Positions 37,034-50,200 of a DNA stretch of 64,000 nucleotides are shown one piece after another. Every line of letters begins with the position of its first letter. Position 1 is the stretch's first letter. A program made the position numbers and the translations under genes. The notes under the pieces are model-generated. The model was given only the letters and a program-made list of their open reading frames with translations, was not told the DNA's origin and did no database searches. The stretch comes from Ophiura sarsii (taxonomy: Eukaryota; Echinodermata; Ophiuroidea; Amphilepidida; Ophiuridae): NCBI GenBank assembly GCA_035610835.1, contig CM069441.1, positions 103,103,606 to 103,167,605 of the forward strand, given 5' to 3'.

Positions 37034-39498
37034 CTACTGTTTTTGGTGAGGGGAAATTAAATTGTCACATCATTGCGTTTACTCAACCAAAATAGGTTCT
37101 TTTGGTACCCACGAATATGGTATGAACCTCTCTCCTCTTGTTCCGAAATAGTTCTCCTGGACTAGCTTTGATTGTGGTCTTTCCGGACAATCACGGTTAT
37201 AAAGTATTTCCTTTTATCATTCTATGATAGAGTTATCTGATCTGTGAAGTATTTCATAACATAATTGAAATCATTTCTTTAATAAACAATAGTGGTCATG
37301 CTAAAATCATTTAGTTGCAAAGAATGAGTCAATCATTCCACATCAGAGTCTTCGTCAGACACTACTAAGAAGACTTATCCCATGTCGTGTATGGATTACA
37401 GCATCTCCCTTCACACCCGCAACAGACGCAAGCATCTGTGCATCTAAGATTGTGCATCTTGCAAAAAAAGTCAGCTCGTCGGCATGCAGATTATTTGCAG
37501 CCACAATGAGTGAGCTCCAAAAGCGCAAGTGATGCAGGGTCTGGTGTCATCAAAACGGTTATTAGCTTTGATTTTCCAACCATTGCCAATTGGTGTTGGA
37601 ATATTTTGGTGTGCCTCTAGGGATTTTCTTCATATCAAATCCTGGAAATTTGCTGTTTTTTTGATGATGTAAGAACGAGTCCGATGTGGGTGGAAGACCC
37701 TCAGTTTTCTTCTGTTTATGGCAAAAGAGCCAATACCGGATGTCATCGGTTTTTAATCCAGCTTTTTTATCTCTGGTGCATAGCGTGCAGATGAACTGCT
37801 CACAAGACTTAATGATATATATAGGTAACCAAGACCTGGGCATTTCCCAGCTCTGTCAAACTAGCCTGATGTTGATCGCTGCCAAGAAGAACATCAAATG
37901 ATTTCTCATTTCCAATACAAAACAATGAACTCACAGAATAGCACCCGGTCAAAGCATTGCATCCTAGCAATGCTTTTTCACAAACGCAACGACCTATGGA
38001 ATCGAATACCGTAGGCTATGCTGTGCGTGGGAATGTAACGTATATAGGTTGTCCGTTGAGCCTGTTCTGAATCATAATTCCTTGCAGTTTATAGAGTTGT
38101 AAAGGTAGACACACAGAAGAGCTGGGAATGAACGTATAGGTTGTCCGTTGAGCCTGTTCTGAATCATAATTCCTTGCAGTTTATAGAGTTGTAAAAGGTA
38201 GACACACAGAAGAGCTACGTCAGTGTCTGGGGATTGGATAACGATCCGCTGGTGGTCTTGTGATGCATGTTTTGCATGTAACAAAAGCATCGTATTGGCT
38301 TCCTCTTCCGATCGTAGCACTTGAACATTTTTGTACCTTGGACGACTAACACTGCTTGATCACAATCTTTAAAGCCACCGCCGATAACCATGATAATTAG
38401 CTGATGACCCTCTTTCAGCCTCCGTTGACCCATCTGAATCTTTGATGATATCAGGAACATACACATATTGAATTTATTCTTGGGGTTGGCTATAATGTAC
38501 TTCTGCCATTGATTTGGAATTGGTGTTCCTGAACCTGGATCTGTATTTCTAAAGCAGTATGTGCGCCCCTCTGTTTGGCTCTCCTGCCTTTATCGACATC
38601 TTCACATATCAGGCTATCAAACCCTATTCGTCATGTCATGCAAGTACCTAGTGATGTAGTTATTAAATCATAATGCTTGGTAGGTAGCTCCCCAAATATT
38701 GATACATCACCTACTTTTAATAGCTTCTGGATCGGCGGGTACTTCGTCGGGAAGACGTCAGTTACTCGATTTTTCGAAAGCGAGTTGATGCCGACTTCCC
38801 CGCAGTGCCCCGGGTACCCAGGAGCCGGGACTGCAATTGACGGATGCATAAAGGTAGACACACAGAAGAGCTACGTCAGTGTCTGGGGATTGGATAACGA
38901 TCCGCTGGTGGTCTTGTGATGCATGTTTTGCATGTAACATCTCGGTCTTTTATCATTATTTTCCTATTTTCTTTTTTTTCCTCCTTTTTAATTTTTTTTA
39001 GAGGGGCTGGGGGCGGGGGCACAAATGGGTTTTTTCCGTCAGGGGGGGGGGGGGCATTTCCCCCCCTGCCCCCCCCCCCCCCCCCCGAGCTACGCCACTG
39101 TGACGAGGGATGCTGTAATCTATACACGACGTTGGATAAGTCTTCAGAGTTGTCTGACGACGACACTGGTGTGAAATGATTGATTCATTCTTTACAACTA
39201 AATGATTTTAGCATGACCACTATATTGTTTACTTCAAAAAATGATTTCAATTATGTTATGAAATACTTCACAGATAGGGCCTAGATTAAGCTCTATAATA
39301 GAACGATAAAATGAAATGCTTTATAACCGTGTCATTGATCCGGAAAGACCACAATCAAAGCTAGTCCAGGACAACTATTTCGGAACAAGAGAAGAGAGGT
39401 GCATACCATATTTATTGGTACCAAAAGAACCTACATGTATTTTGGTTGAGTAAACGCAATGATGTGACAATTTAATTTTCCCTCAACTAAAAACAATA
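37034..39498 (-). mobile_element. Decayed transposon with inverted 3' arms and a PDTDV-type protein
   Basis: Inverted arms of about 340-370 bp lie at 37034-37370 and 39125-39498. The minus strand between them holds broken coding sequence in order: HAKHASQDHQRIVIQSPDTD with VALLCVYL, ELWFRTGSTDN, ALTGCYSVSSLF, EGLPPTSDSFLHHQK, LALLELTHCGCK, and a Cys-rich end (DACVCCGCEGRCCNPYTTWD). I recall this order from repeat-associated hypothetical proteins of many aquatic invertebrates. Its transposon class and function are not known to me; the SPDTDV/GCD pattern hints at a PIN/FEN-type fold. Frameshifts and internal duplications make it a pseudogene. Confidence 0.65.
38036..38282. repeat. Internal duplications in the decayed transposon
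   Basis: A roughly 90-bp piece (ggttgtccgttgagcctgtt ...) occurs twice in tandem at about 38044 and 38138. The piece ggtagacacacagaagagct ... gcatgttttgcatgtaac occurs at 38197-38281 and again at 38853-38938. Confidence 0.85.
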
Positions 39499-40077
39499 AA
39501 GTTCCACTATTCTATGGGACACATTGTAAATACAATATGTAAACACGCGAAGTTATTATCTGTCCATTACATTTCCAATATGACTACAACATGTTTGACT
39601 ACCAATACGACAACAATTAAAGATGAATAACTTATTAGAATTTTGTCTGAATAAACTGTGCTATATGTTGAAAATAGTATGCAATAAAACATGTTAATAT
39701 TTTGTCAAATGGATATGTTATATTAGTATTTCGAATTGTTTGTGTGATACACAGCTTCATGGAAATATTAACGTAAGAGAGGTAACCATTTGGCATATTG
39801 CAATGTAGAAATGACGATATTTGGTTAAAATAAGTATATATATATATATGATGATTTATGTTTCCCCTACCCTGAAATCGTGCTATTTTAGTATCGAATG
39901 AGACACTTTTTGATAAGGCCTGTAAAAAATGTGACACCACAATTTGGATTGACTCACTACCTGGCACTTATCTGGAGGGTCTATACTAACTACCTATGTG
40001 ATCAGATTTGAGAAGGTACACCGGTTGAACGATTCGCCTTAACTAGGCCTCGTATGAGAGTTAGCCTCTAGACTAAT

Positions 40078-40605
40078 AACTCAGTATTTGGCTGTAATAT
40101 TTATATAATCTGAATCATTGCGCTTCTCAATCCAGTGATATGCTTGATCAATCACGAGTACTCTAAAATGGGTTGTGCCACTTTTTAAGGGAAAAAATGC
40201 TTAGGTGAGTATTTACTAATTGACGTTTATATGAGCTTCAAGATGACTCAATTACTTTCAAATGCCGTTTGCTTTGTCTCATTTGCTTTTCCTATCGAAA
40301 ACTATGCTTGATTATAAAGTTGAAATTGTGTTATCTTGACGCTCCGACCGACACTAAATAGATGAAAATGACACATTCCCCAAAAGGCATACTTTTCTGA
40401 AAGTGGCACAAACCCGAGTTTGAGTGTTCGTTGTTGATCAAGCATATTTTTTAATTGAGGAAATTAAACACAATCAAATAAACGGCATTTGAAAGCCAAC
40501 TAAATTATCTTTTAGATTATATAGAGATTACAGCCAAATACTGAGTAATCAATGAGGGCAATGACGTGGAACACGTGCACCCCAATGTTAGGGACCCTAT
40601 CCCTG
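40078..40605. mobile_element. Family M1 MITE, left end truncated
   Basis: Shares cagtatttgg, gtgccacttttt / aaagtggcac and gtggaacacgtgcacc with the copy at 32651-33460, in the same relative order. The left terminal repeat is absent. Confidence 0.65.
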
Positions 40606-41347
40606 GGGACCCCCTGAAGTTGACTACTAGTATCAGAAAAGACTTTCCTGGACTCATAAAAATGGATCTGACGGTATTTTCAGGAAACAACCTATCATAG
40701 AACTATACTCAAAGTGGAAATCTGCTTCTAATTTAAGGAATTGTTCAACATATTCGTGTCAATTTTCATCATAAAGCATTCTTTGTGTACAGTTGCTGCG
40801 TGCAGTCGTAACCTGCAAACTCTGTAAATTTCAATCTCTGATTTTGAAGTTATTAGGAAACATTGCTCTGTAACTTGTAAGATATTTTAGTTTCATGGGG
40901 GAGTGGGGGATAGATAGAGGGCGTTCCATAAAATATAAAAAGGTCGCATAATCATGTTTTTTGTTGATAACTAGTCTTGAAATCATTACTCACGTGATGG
41001 ACGAGTATGAAGACGGTGGAAATCTACCTCAAACCAGGGTTTACCAGTGGAAAAGTTTACAAGGTGGGAAAAGTTCACAAGATCAAGATGGTTGGGTTAC
41101 GACATGGGAAAGGTTTAATATATGGGAAAGGGTTCCTGCAAGGGCAAATGGTAAGGGTTATGACAGGTGAAAAGGTTACAATAGGGAATTCATATCTCTC
41201 CACAGTTGTAACCCTTTCTCATGTCGTGAGCCTTTTCCGTTGTCCTAATCGTACCCCAATGACCCTTCCTTTTTGTCACAACCATTTCACTTGTAATCAT
41301 TTCCAATGGAAAGCTGATGTGTTCATCTTTCCAATGATACCAGGCTT

Positions 41348-41625
41348 GCAGTATTCACTTGTTTCAGTGTTCAGCTACTTGCTTGAGAATATGGAAAGGT
41401 CTCAATCTAAATGTGTCAAAATCATCACTATTTTGTTCTCAAAAGACAATAGGGCATTACTATATACACTGTAGATGTCAATGTAATACTTCATTGAACC
41501 CCGCATTGAACAGGCGACAGAGTTGTTCTTTTGAGCGCTACATAATGGTGAATTTCGCATAATTTGAATGAGACCTCCCAATATTCTCACGCAGGTGACT
41601 GGGCACTGAAACAAATTATTGCTAC
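41348..41625. mobile_element. MITE family M2, copy 1
   Basis: Inverted ends of roughly 55 bp: ttgtttcagtgttcagctac and its partner at 41604-41614 (cactgaaacaa), with gagaatatgg / ccaatattctc and ggtctcaatc / gaatgagacc inside. A second copy lies at 44667-44882. Confidence 0.75.
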
Positions 41626-41999
41626 GAAACACAATTAATAAAATATCACAAATATCTGAGAAATTGGCAATTGAAAAATAAAACCTTTTTGATGAGCGTT
41701 TAGATTTTTTTTAAAGAAAATTTAATTCCAATACTTTGTGTCATCATCTTTCATGAAATTTCACCTTCAAAAACTTAGTCACTTTCATTATTAACTTTAT
41801 GTTATTCTATTGAAATATGTATCTTTTTTGGCCTGTTTTCATGATTTCTAGCTTTTTATGATATCACAATCATCATTCACTCATAGCTTGTTTTGTAGTG
41901 ATTGTAGAAAAATGATCGAAACAGTTCTGTAATCAGCACATTTTGAACTTTCTTATGATATAAATATCTCCAATATGAAAAATACCACCATGTGGCGGG

Positions 42000-44154
42000 C
42001 AAGGGTCGCGTTCTTGCGCCTCCCCGCGTCCTAGGACCCCTCATTTTCTTGTGGGACGCGTAAGTTTACATATTGAACTTCACTATCGGGTCCCAATCGA
42101 AAACCAGGGGGATAATGAAGGGACCCCTTAAATCTGACGATGTATGGACTTGGAAACCTTAAGACATTCTGAAAAAGTGTCAATCTCCTACATTGTAAAT
42201 TTGTTAATGTCCGTAAAAGATAAATACAATGAAATCCTGTATTTTTAAAAGTTTTTAAACACATTAAATCACTTCCGAATTGCTTCCGCAAAAGTTTCAA
42301 TCGATTTCCAAAACATTCTATAAGTATCTTCCACTGATTAACATGGACACGACAGGTATATGAGTTACACGTTCACTAGCAATTTCTTGCAACCCTGCAG
42401 TTCACCCGAAATAGTTAACCCCTATCCCCTAACCAAATCATAAGTTGGTTTGTGACCTCTTATATCTCTAAATCGTTTTTGACCATTTTCAAAGGCTCAA
42501 ACTTCAGGACCCTCTTATTTATGGGGGGACCCCTTAAATTTAGTTTTTGTAGTCCTTAAAGGGTCCTGAAAAATGTAATGGGACTCCTCACATTTTTGAG
42601 CCAGTGCTACCCCTGGTGGCGGGTTTTCACGGATCGCATCATATTTGTTAATGATATAACCAACAAACTTGTGAATGAGGGATAATTCTATGCATTTGCC
42701 TTGTAGTCTTCAAGATTTGGAAAAAACAAAACGACAACGTGCTATAATGCTTGACAGAGTTTACCTGTTTTATTTATTGCTCACACAGCAACGGCACATT
42801 CTCACAAACTTGCCTATAGTATACATGTAACAATTATTTATTACGGGCTATTATCATATTATAAACTTATAGTATAATATGGTCCAACGAATGAAATATG
42901 TAACAGGTAATTTGGTTTAGTATTTGATACAGTAGGAATGCTTACCATTTAAGGAAGTTGAAAAATAAAGTGTTTCAGATTTTATTGGCACAAATTGTAC
43001 TCATTTTTTCTGTGGTTTTAACATACTTGCCAAGTTTTGTTACATACAACTCAACAATTGTCAAATGTTTTGAAAGCTGGTTATAGACTGAAAAGACCTT
43101 AAGTAGGGGGAGGAAGTTTAAGTTCATTTTCAGTATATTTCAGAACCCTTCAAATTATCTTCTGATGCATGTTGTGTACCAAGTTTACGCCCACGATGCC
43201 TGGTTACAAAAATATTAGCCAATAAGGCAACCACACAGTCGCAACATGCAATTTCCGTAACTAGGCATGGGCTTCAACATGATATACAATGTGATCAGCT
43301 GATAATTGGGAGGGTTCTGAAATGTACTAATGAAAATGGGGAAATTACACAATCCCCTAATGACCATTGCAGAGCACAATCAGAATGAAATTTGTCCACC
43401 ATTTTGGTTAGTACAAACTGCCAAATTTATCTTTCTAAGATTTTCATACTTGATAATTTGTGCCACATACAAACTCAGGTATTCACTTTGCATTTTTCTT
43501 CAATGCATCTTACTGACTCACTTAGACCATAGTGAGCGTTATTGTGGTACCAGCAGAAAATAAGCCTTCATAATATCGGAGTTACGCTCACTATAATATC
43601 CTGCCATCACTTACGCAGGGACGTAACTCCTATAACAGTAAGTAGAAATGGTGTACATGATGCTCCACAAATGGGCTCAGATAATTAATGTATTCATTGA
43701 ATAAAGAGGGTCTATTTTAGGAATATGTCTTAATTATGGAGCATTTGGGTTTTCTGTTGCGGAAAATAAAAACTGGCCATCCTAAAATTACCTAGAACCT
43801 AGCAATTGCGTCAGATCTAGTTGGCCGTGAAGATGCTGTGACATCATCATAATACGGGTAAGAAAATGAGGGAAATGCTGCCATTAATAATCTAGGCATC
43901 TGTTTCCAAAGTAAACTCTTAATATTATTCTCTCATATTTTAACACATTGAATATATTTCATTCAATATTACAGTTATTTAAACGACGTTTGATATGTAT
44001 ACAAAAAGGACACGAATCGTTGAACCACAAAAAATGTGCAATAATACAAAAAGGTAAAGGGAATTACACAGCAACATACAGTACATCGTATAAGGACATT
44101 TAAATAGCCAATAAGTGCTCTTAGCACTATTAAACCTAGCGTGAGACTACTGGA
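42000..44154. other. CCT6 3' side, mostly non-coding
   Basis: Contains the CCT6 3' UTR of unknown length, with possible minus-strand AATAAA signals near 42.77 and 42.83 kb. Repeated ggaccccttaaat words at 42.12-42.55 kb suggest an unclassified repeat. No other exon recognised. Confidence 0.45.
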
Positions 44155-44227
44155 TCATCCTTTGAGTGATGATAAACCGGCTCGCATGATTTCATCCACT
44201 AGTAATAGATTACTGGCTATCACCGTG
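44155..44227 (-). CDS. CCT6: CCT6 last exon
   Basis: Completes the split Ala codon, then [20 protein letters not shown] and LKG and TGA. It is too short to stand out as an open frame; I found it by looking for the expected C terminus. Acceptor cctacag. Confidence 0.94.
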
Positions 44228-47200
44228 CTGTAGGAAGGATAACAACAAGACAAAACAGGTTGAAAATTAGTGAATGTCTAATAGGTTCAAACCAGGCAAC
44301 AGAAAACAGCTATTAGACCTGAGGTCAATTGAAAATCTATTCATTTACTGTGGCTCTCACCAAAGTTCAAAATATGATATAATGCAACTCACCTAACTAA
44401 ACCCCTCAAAATAAGTACACAAATATTGTTTTAATCACATATCTTTCATCTATAATTTGTTGATTTCATGGTGTTCTGTACATAAATAGAAAGCTGGTGT
44501 TCATCATTAAAGCTAGCATACCACTTTGGTAGTTCACTACAGATGAACTGGTCATCCACTTGTTCACTTGATGACAGACTATACAGAGTTAACATGGAGA
44601 AATTGTAACCTTGTCTGTGGCTAGTAACCTAGAGTGGTAGCTGGGCTTTAAAATTATACCAAATATGCAATCACTTGCTAAGCCACTTGCTTGAGAATAT
44701 GGGGAGGGTCTAAATCTGAATGTGCCAAAACCATCACTATTTAGGTGCTCCAATGTCAATAGAGCATTTCTTAACACTGAATTTATCAATGTAACACTTC
44801 AAATAGTGGTGAATTTAGCACATTTTGAATGAGACCTCCCCATTCTCAAGGAGGTAGCTAAGCACTGAAACAAGTAATTGCTACAAATGAAGTGTAACAC
44901 GTCAGGTTTACATTGGTATGAAATACAATATGAATTTATCACAAAATATTCGGTAAATTGTCAATTCAAGATTTCCAAACTTTTTTTGAGGAGTTTATTT
45001 AGTCCTTAACAATCCATAGTTGTTTTGATAACATAAAGAGTGCTTTGTACATATCGTTGTGGCCAAAATATTGAATATACAGGGAGTGTCAAAAAAGTGT
45101 CCCATGTGAAGCATTTTTTTTGGCCATGAAAAATATTAAAATTTGACTTGAAATCGTAATAATTATGTTCAGTAATCTTTATTAATACCTATTGCTCTTG
45201 TTCACAGCCAATAGAATAAAGATGACAAATAGCATTGTGTAAATTTGTTGGGTATATTCTTGGTGTAAGACATTCTTAAGTTAGACTAGCGCAAAGACCC
45301 ATACGGAATAGAGCTGTATAATCCTTTAATCTGATAATAGAGGATTTAGTGCTAGGTTAATTCTGTGCCACCTTAAGTACCACGGTCGAAGAGAATTATC
45401 ATTGCAATGTCAGTATACTTACGCGGAATGCAAGATCTGCTTCTTGACACAATAGTTATCCCAGATTCCTGCATCTACTGCATTCAGGGCATCACCTAAT
45501 GAAAAAATCAATATAACATGTGTTGTCAAGACATTCAAAGATATACAAAATAATTTCTCTGCACTATGCATTGTAAGAAACGAAAACCAGTGCCGAGTAT
45601 GGTTCTTCATTAACATAGGTGGATGAAACATTCGATGCTTATTGCATTGGAAGAAGCTGAAATTTTGCAAAATTCAATTCATTGAAAACAAAATTATCCC
45701 TTCCATATTATGATGTTACAATCAATGATTGTAATAGCTATGAAAATAAAGCATGTTTGCAATTTACCAAATTAACCTCAATTTTTGCATGACAAAATCT
45801 TAGTGGTTTTATGATATCTGAGCTTACTAAATGGTTTAGAATGTTGCTGCTGCAAGTCATAAATTGTATACACAATATTTGTATCAATAACCAAGTAACC
45901 TACCAGTGGCCATATCAACTCCTACAGGTTGCTGGGACTCAGCATACTCCTCCTGTAACTTCACAATGGTCTCCTGTGGATCCAACCCGGCATTCTGAGC
46001 AAGAACCTTAGGGATGACCAACAGGGCATCGGCGTAAGCCTGGAGACCTAGACGAGCTCGGCCCTTGATGGTCATCTTGTACTTCATCAGGGCATCGTAG
46101 ATGGCAACCTCCAGTGCACCAGCTCCTGGAACTACAGAACCTAAATGAAGAAAGGGTAAAAATTATGCATTGATAAGTAGGCGTAGAAAATGAGAGTATA
46201 AGGCTGCTTCATACTAATGGAGGATTCAGAGGGGAAACAAAAATGGCATTTTAGGATCCATGAGGACAAGATAACAATAGTGTGACCAGTGCCCTATTTC
46301 ATAAAATTTAAGGATCTTCTTAAGTTGGATTTAAGAAGAATTAATTCCTGAAAATTCTTCTGAAATCCTGAACTCTTCTTAACTTAGTTAGATTCTTATC
46401 TTCTATTAAATAAAAAGAAGAATATCCTAGTTAAATTCCTTCTTAACTTATGAAGAGGTCAGAGGCTATCTTAACTTTACTAAGAAATTCTTCTGAAGTT
46501 CTAAGGTAATATTTTTCATCCTATTAAGAGTTGTTATTCTCAACTTTAAGAATAATCTAATAGGAACTCTTCTTAACTTACACACTTAAGATTAATCTTA
46601 AGTTGACCCTTATGAGGGCCCAAGAGTCTGTTTGCATCAAACTTAAAGTTCATCTTAAAAAGAGTAGTCTTTCCCAAGTTTGTAACTATTTTTAAGAATT
46701 ACTGGTCTGGCAAATCATATATCATCTGACTACTTGCTAATCTATGCTTGATGCATTCATCCTGTGGTAAACTGAGTTAATGTGAATAATGGGTGACTAG
46801 GGACACATAAATTCAAATGCAATCATTGATCCAATTTTGAATCATTCCCTTCAAAGTGACATTCAGTTACTCAGCTAGATTCAAACTGGCTATTTCATGG
46901 TTACTCTAGTTTACTCAAAAGAAATATATAATTTCTTGATCAGTTATATTTGTATGTTTTTCCAAAAGTAGGCTGGCTATCCATTGGTATTTGTAGATAA
47001 AAACCGATCCACACTTACCATCTTCAATAGCATTCTTCACAGCTCGTAGTCCATCATGTATAGCATCTTTGATCTGTGTCAGGGTGTGCTTGTTAGGTCC
47101 CTTGATTAGGATGGTGACCGACTGGGGATTCTTACAGTCCTCGATAAAAGTGTACTTGTCCTCACCCTAATATGTGTGCGGAGGGAAAATAATACAACAA

Positions 47201-50200
47201 AAGTCATTACATCATGAAGAGAGGGGAATTATCCTCAAGGCATTATATCAAGAAGAAAAAAGAACAAAATTTTCTCTTTTTGAACACGTACACACAAAAT
47301 GGGGAAAATGGAAAAATCAACACGAGGAGATCAGCTTAAGAGAGAAATTCTAAATGTTTATTCACTGGCTAGTGTCAAAGACAGTATACTGATTTTTTAA
47401 CCTCTCTCACTATCTCATCTAGGGATTTTGTTGGACTGATCAGGATATTTTACTTCTGTGGAGCTTTCTTTACGGAGTCTCCATTACAAAATCATATGGT
47501 TGGCACATCTGTAACTTACCAGTACATGTTCGTATACTAGACCTGCTTGTCCTAAGCAGTCTTCAGTCATTTCTTCAACTGAGTTCATTGCCATACCACC
47601 ACAGGCTAAAGCCAATCTGAAGGGGAAAATGAAATTATAGTCACTTTAATATAGTGTCGGTTTATAATTATTAGATTATGCGGCAATTTTTTTATGAGGT
47701 TGAAGTATTATGATCGGCTCAATTGAATAACGTATTGCTGTGGGTGTTTTTAATTTCAAATTGATATTTCTTGGCATAAACCTTTACTAAGATTGAATAA
47801 CGCAACTGAATCACAGTACGTATTGGCTATTATGAGCTCATATGTTTTGTCTAAGGGATTCTGAATCTGATATTAGAGTGTAGGAATATTTGTTCATCTG
47901 GTTTTGTTAAAGTGGGTCACAATTTGAACCAGAAGATGATGCCAATGTACATGTAATCACCCTAATGTCAATGGTGGAAGGACCAGGAGATAAGATTGTT
48001 GGCATTAAATAGACACATTTTTAACCAAACTATTGGTTTCATTGGTCTACAAATAAGATAAATAGCGTGATTGGGCCCAAACTTGGGTTTATCTTTAGTG
48101 TAAGAATGCATGAAATTAGCCTAGCACAAAATATTTTGTGAACAGTTTTAAGGATTATACAGCTTTATTCAATAATAGGATTTTAACACTAGTCTAATTC
48201 AAGAATATCTTACTCCAAGGATATACCCAAACTTGCTGTGGCAACCTACCTTTCCATGTTCCTTCTCTTAGCTCTGCGTAATGCAACGATACCCTCTTTG
48301 GCCAGCATATCCAATGACAGTGGATCGATACCCTAAATGAATACAACATCAACATCAGCTTAGATTATTTAAAAAAAAAAGTGAAATATCATACAAGCAT
48401 TTAACTATTGACTCGCTTACACTTTGGCAATGATGCTCTCCAGTGTGTTTCGTAGTTATTGGCAACTAAATGATATCTGCTCGCAGGATCTGTGCACCCA
48501 GTTTCCCTTCTTACTTAAGTCTTAAAGTTCATGCATGGATGATATCAAATGTTTCTTAGGCACTGCCATTAGTCATAACTGTGTCAATTCCACCTAACCA
48601 GTTGCACATTGAGATGCCAAATATAAAGGTGCAGGGAAGAAATGGGTCCCGATATGTATTGCTAATTTAACAGCATTTACTTCAAACTATTTCAGGGTGT
48701 CAGTACAATCTTCAAAGTCAATAAACATTACCATTTCGGTGAATGACATACCGCTACATTGTGTCTTTTTTAGTCTTTGTTTATTTTACCTGGGAGTATA
48801 TCTGTCAAATAGGATTTAATTTGATACTGATTAAAAACAAATACAAGGCTGTCTCACCTTTTGATTAATCACTACAAATCCCTTGTCGTTTCCTTCGCAC
48901 ACTTTGCGCTTCAGCTCGATTACTTTCTTCACTTTTTCATCTGTGAATGCTCTCTCAGCCTTCACCATCTTCTCACGCTCATCGGCTGACTTGTAAAAGA
49001 ACCCTGCATTTACCTCACTATCAAATAAATGGAAAACATGTGTTAGAAAATAAATTCACCAAATGATACATAACTGTTGCCCCAGCAACAATTTGAGAGG
49101 GCAAACCACACTTTTTGAAGGGGATTACTGTTATCATATTGTCCCCTTTCAAAAGCTTCAAGTTAGTTACTACCTGATGATTAAATGAATACCATTCCAT
49201 TTCCCTCCACCCCTAATATAAGTCAATATTGATACGTGCCATATTGATCTGTTTTTCTAAATCACACACACTTTTTAACTTGAATGATGCATTGCAAAAA
49301 GAAATCAATTTATACCTTTTCTCATATTCAAAAGAAACATTGCACGTCAAGATGTAAGCATCTTCTACTCTCTTCTTCATGTCAGGATGGCGCGCACCAT
49401 GGTCCATTACCAGGCCTCGAACCAGAGACGTGTCTGTATCGGACTTGTGCTGCATTGACATGATCTCCACCATGTGTAGATCTATCTTCTCATCTGGCTT
49501 CTGGATGGATAGGACAGCATCTACTACAACCTATAAGGGGAAATTCAGAAGTGAAAAGCAAAGAATCAATGGACAGTAACAGTTTCACCCCAGTTAGAAA
49601 ATGCTTGGCCTTTATTACAGGTCATTTAGCAAGGAAGTGATTTGACTTGATTTGATGATCTGATCTGATCTGCATAATCAAAAATGTGCATGCCCTGATT
49701 TTAATGTACACCAAGTGACAATCTTCTGATGTGACCCAATGTTGCTGATGCTTGTTGTGTTCTACAATCTGCTAAAATCATCTAGCAATACTGTTCCTAG
49801 GCAACTAGTCACTTGTTCACAACAGTTGACAGTCTGTTGATGATAAGGGATATTGCTAGATTCGAGATAAGTGACACAGATGAGACTAGATAAGATGAAC
49901 TTTGTATCACAAGTCACCAACTGATGATGAAAATAGGAGTAATTTTCACTCGACCACGTCACAGTAGAATTTGTCTTTGGTTTGGATAACATAACAAACT
50001 ATATCTACTCATATTCAATGTGACAGATCATAGAAAAGAAAAACACTGTCCATAACACTCCAGCTTCCTCTGTCACAGCATTACACATTTACCTCTATCA
50101 TTCTACCACTAATACACATTAGTGCTTTTACCCCTAACCAGCAATTTAACTGTAACAATTCTAATGCCCAGTGAAAGGAAATTAATACTTGAGGATCCTG

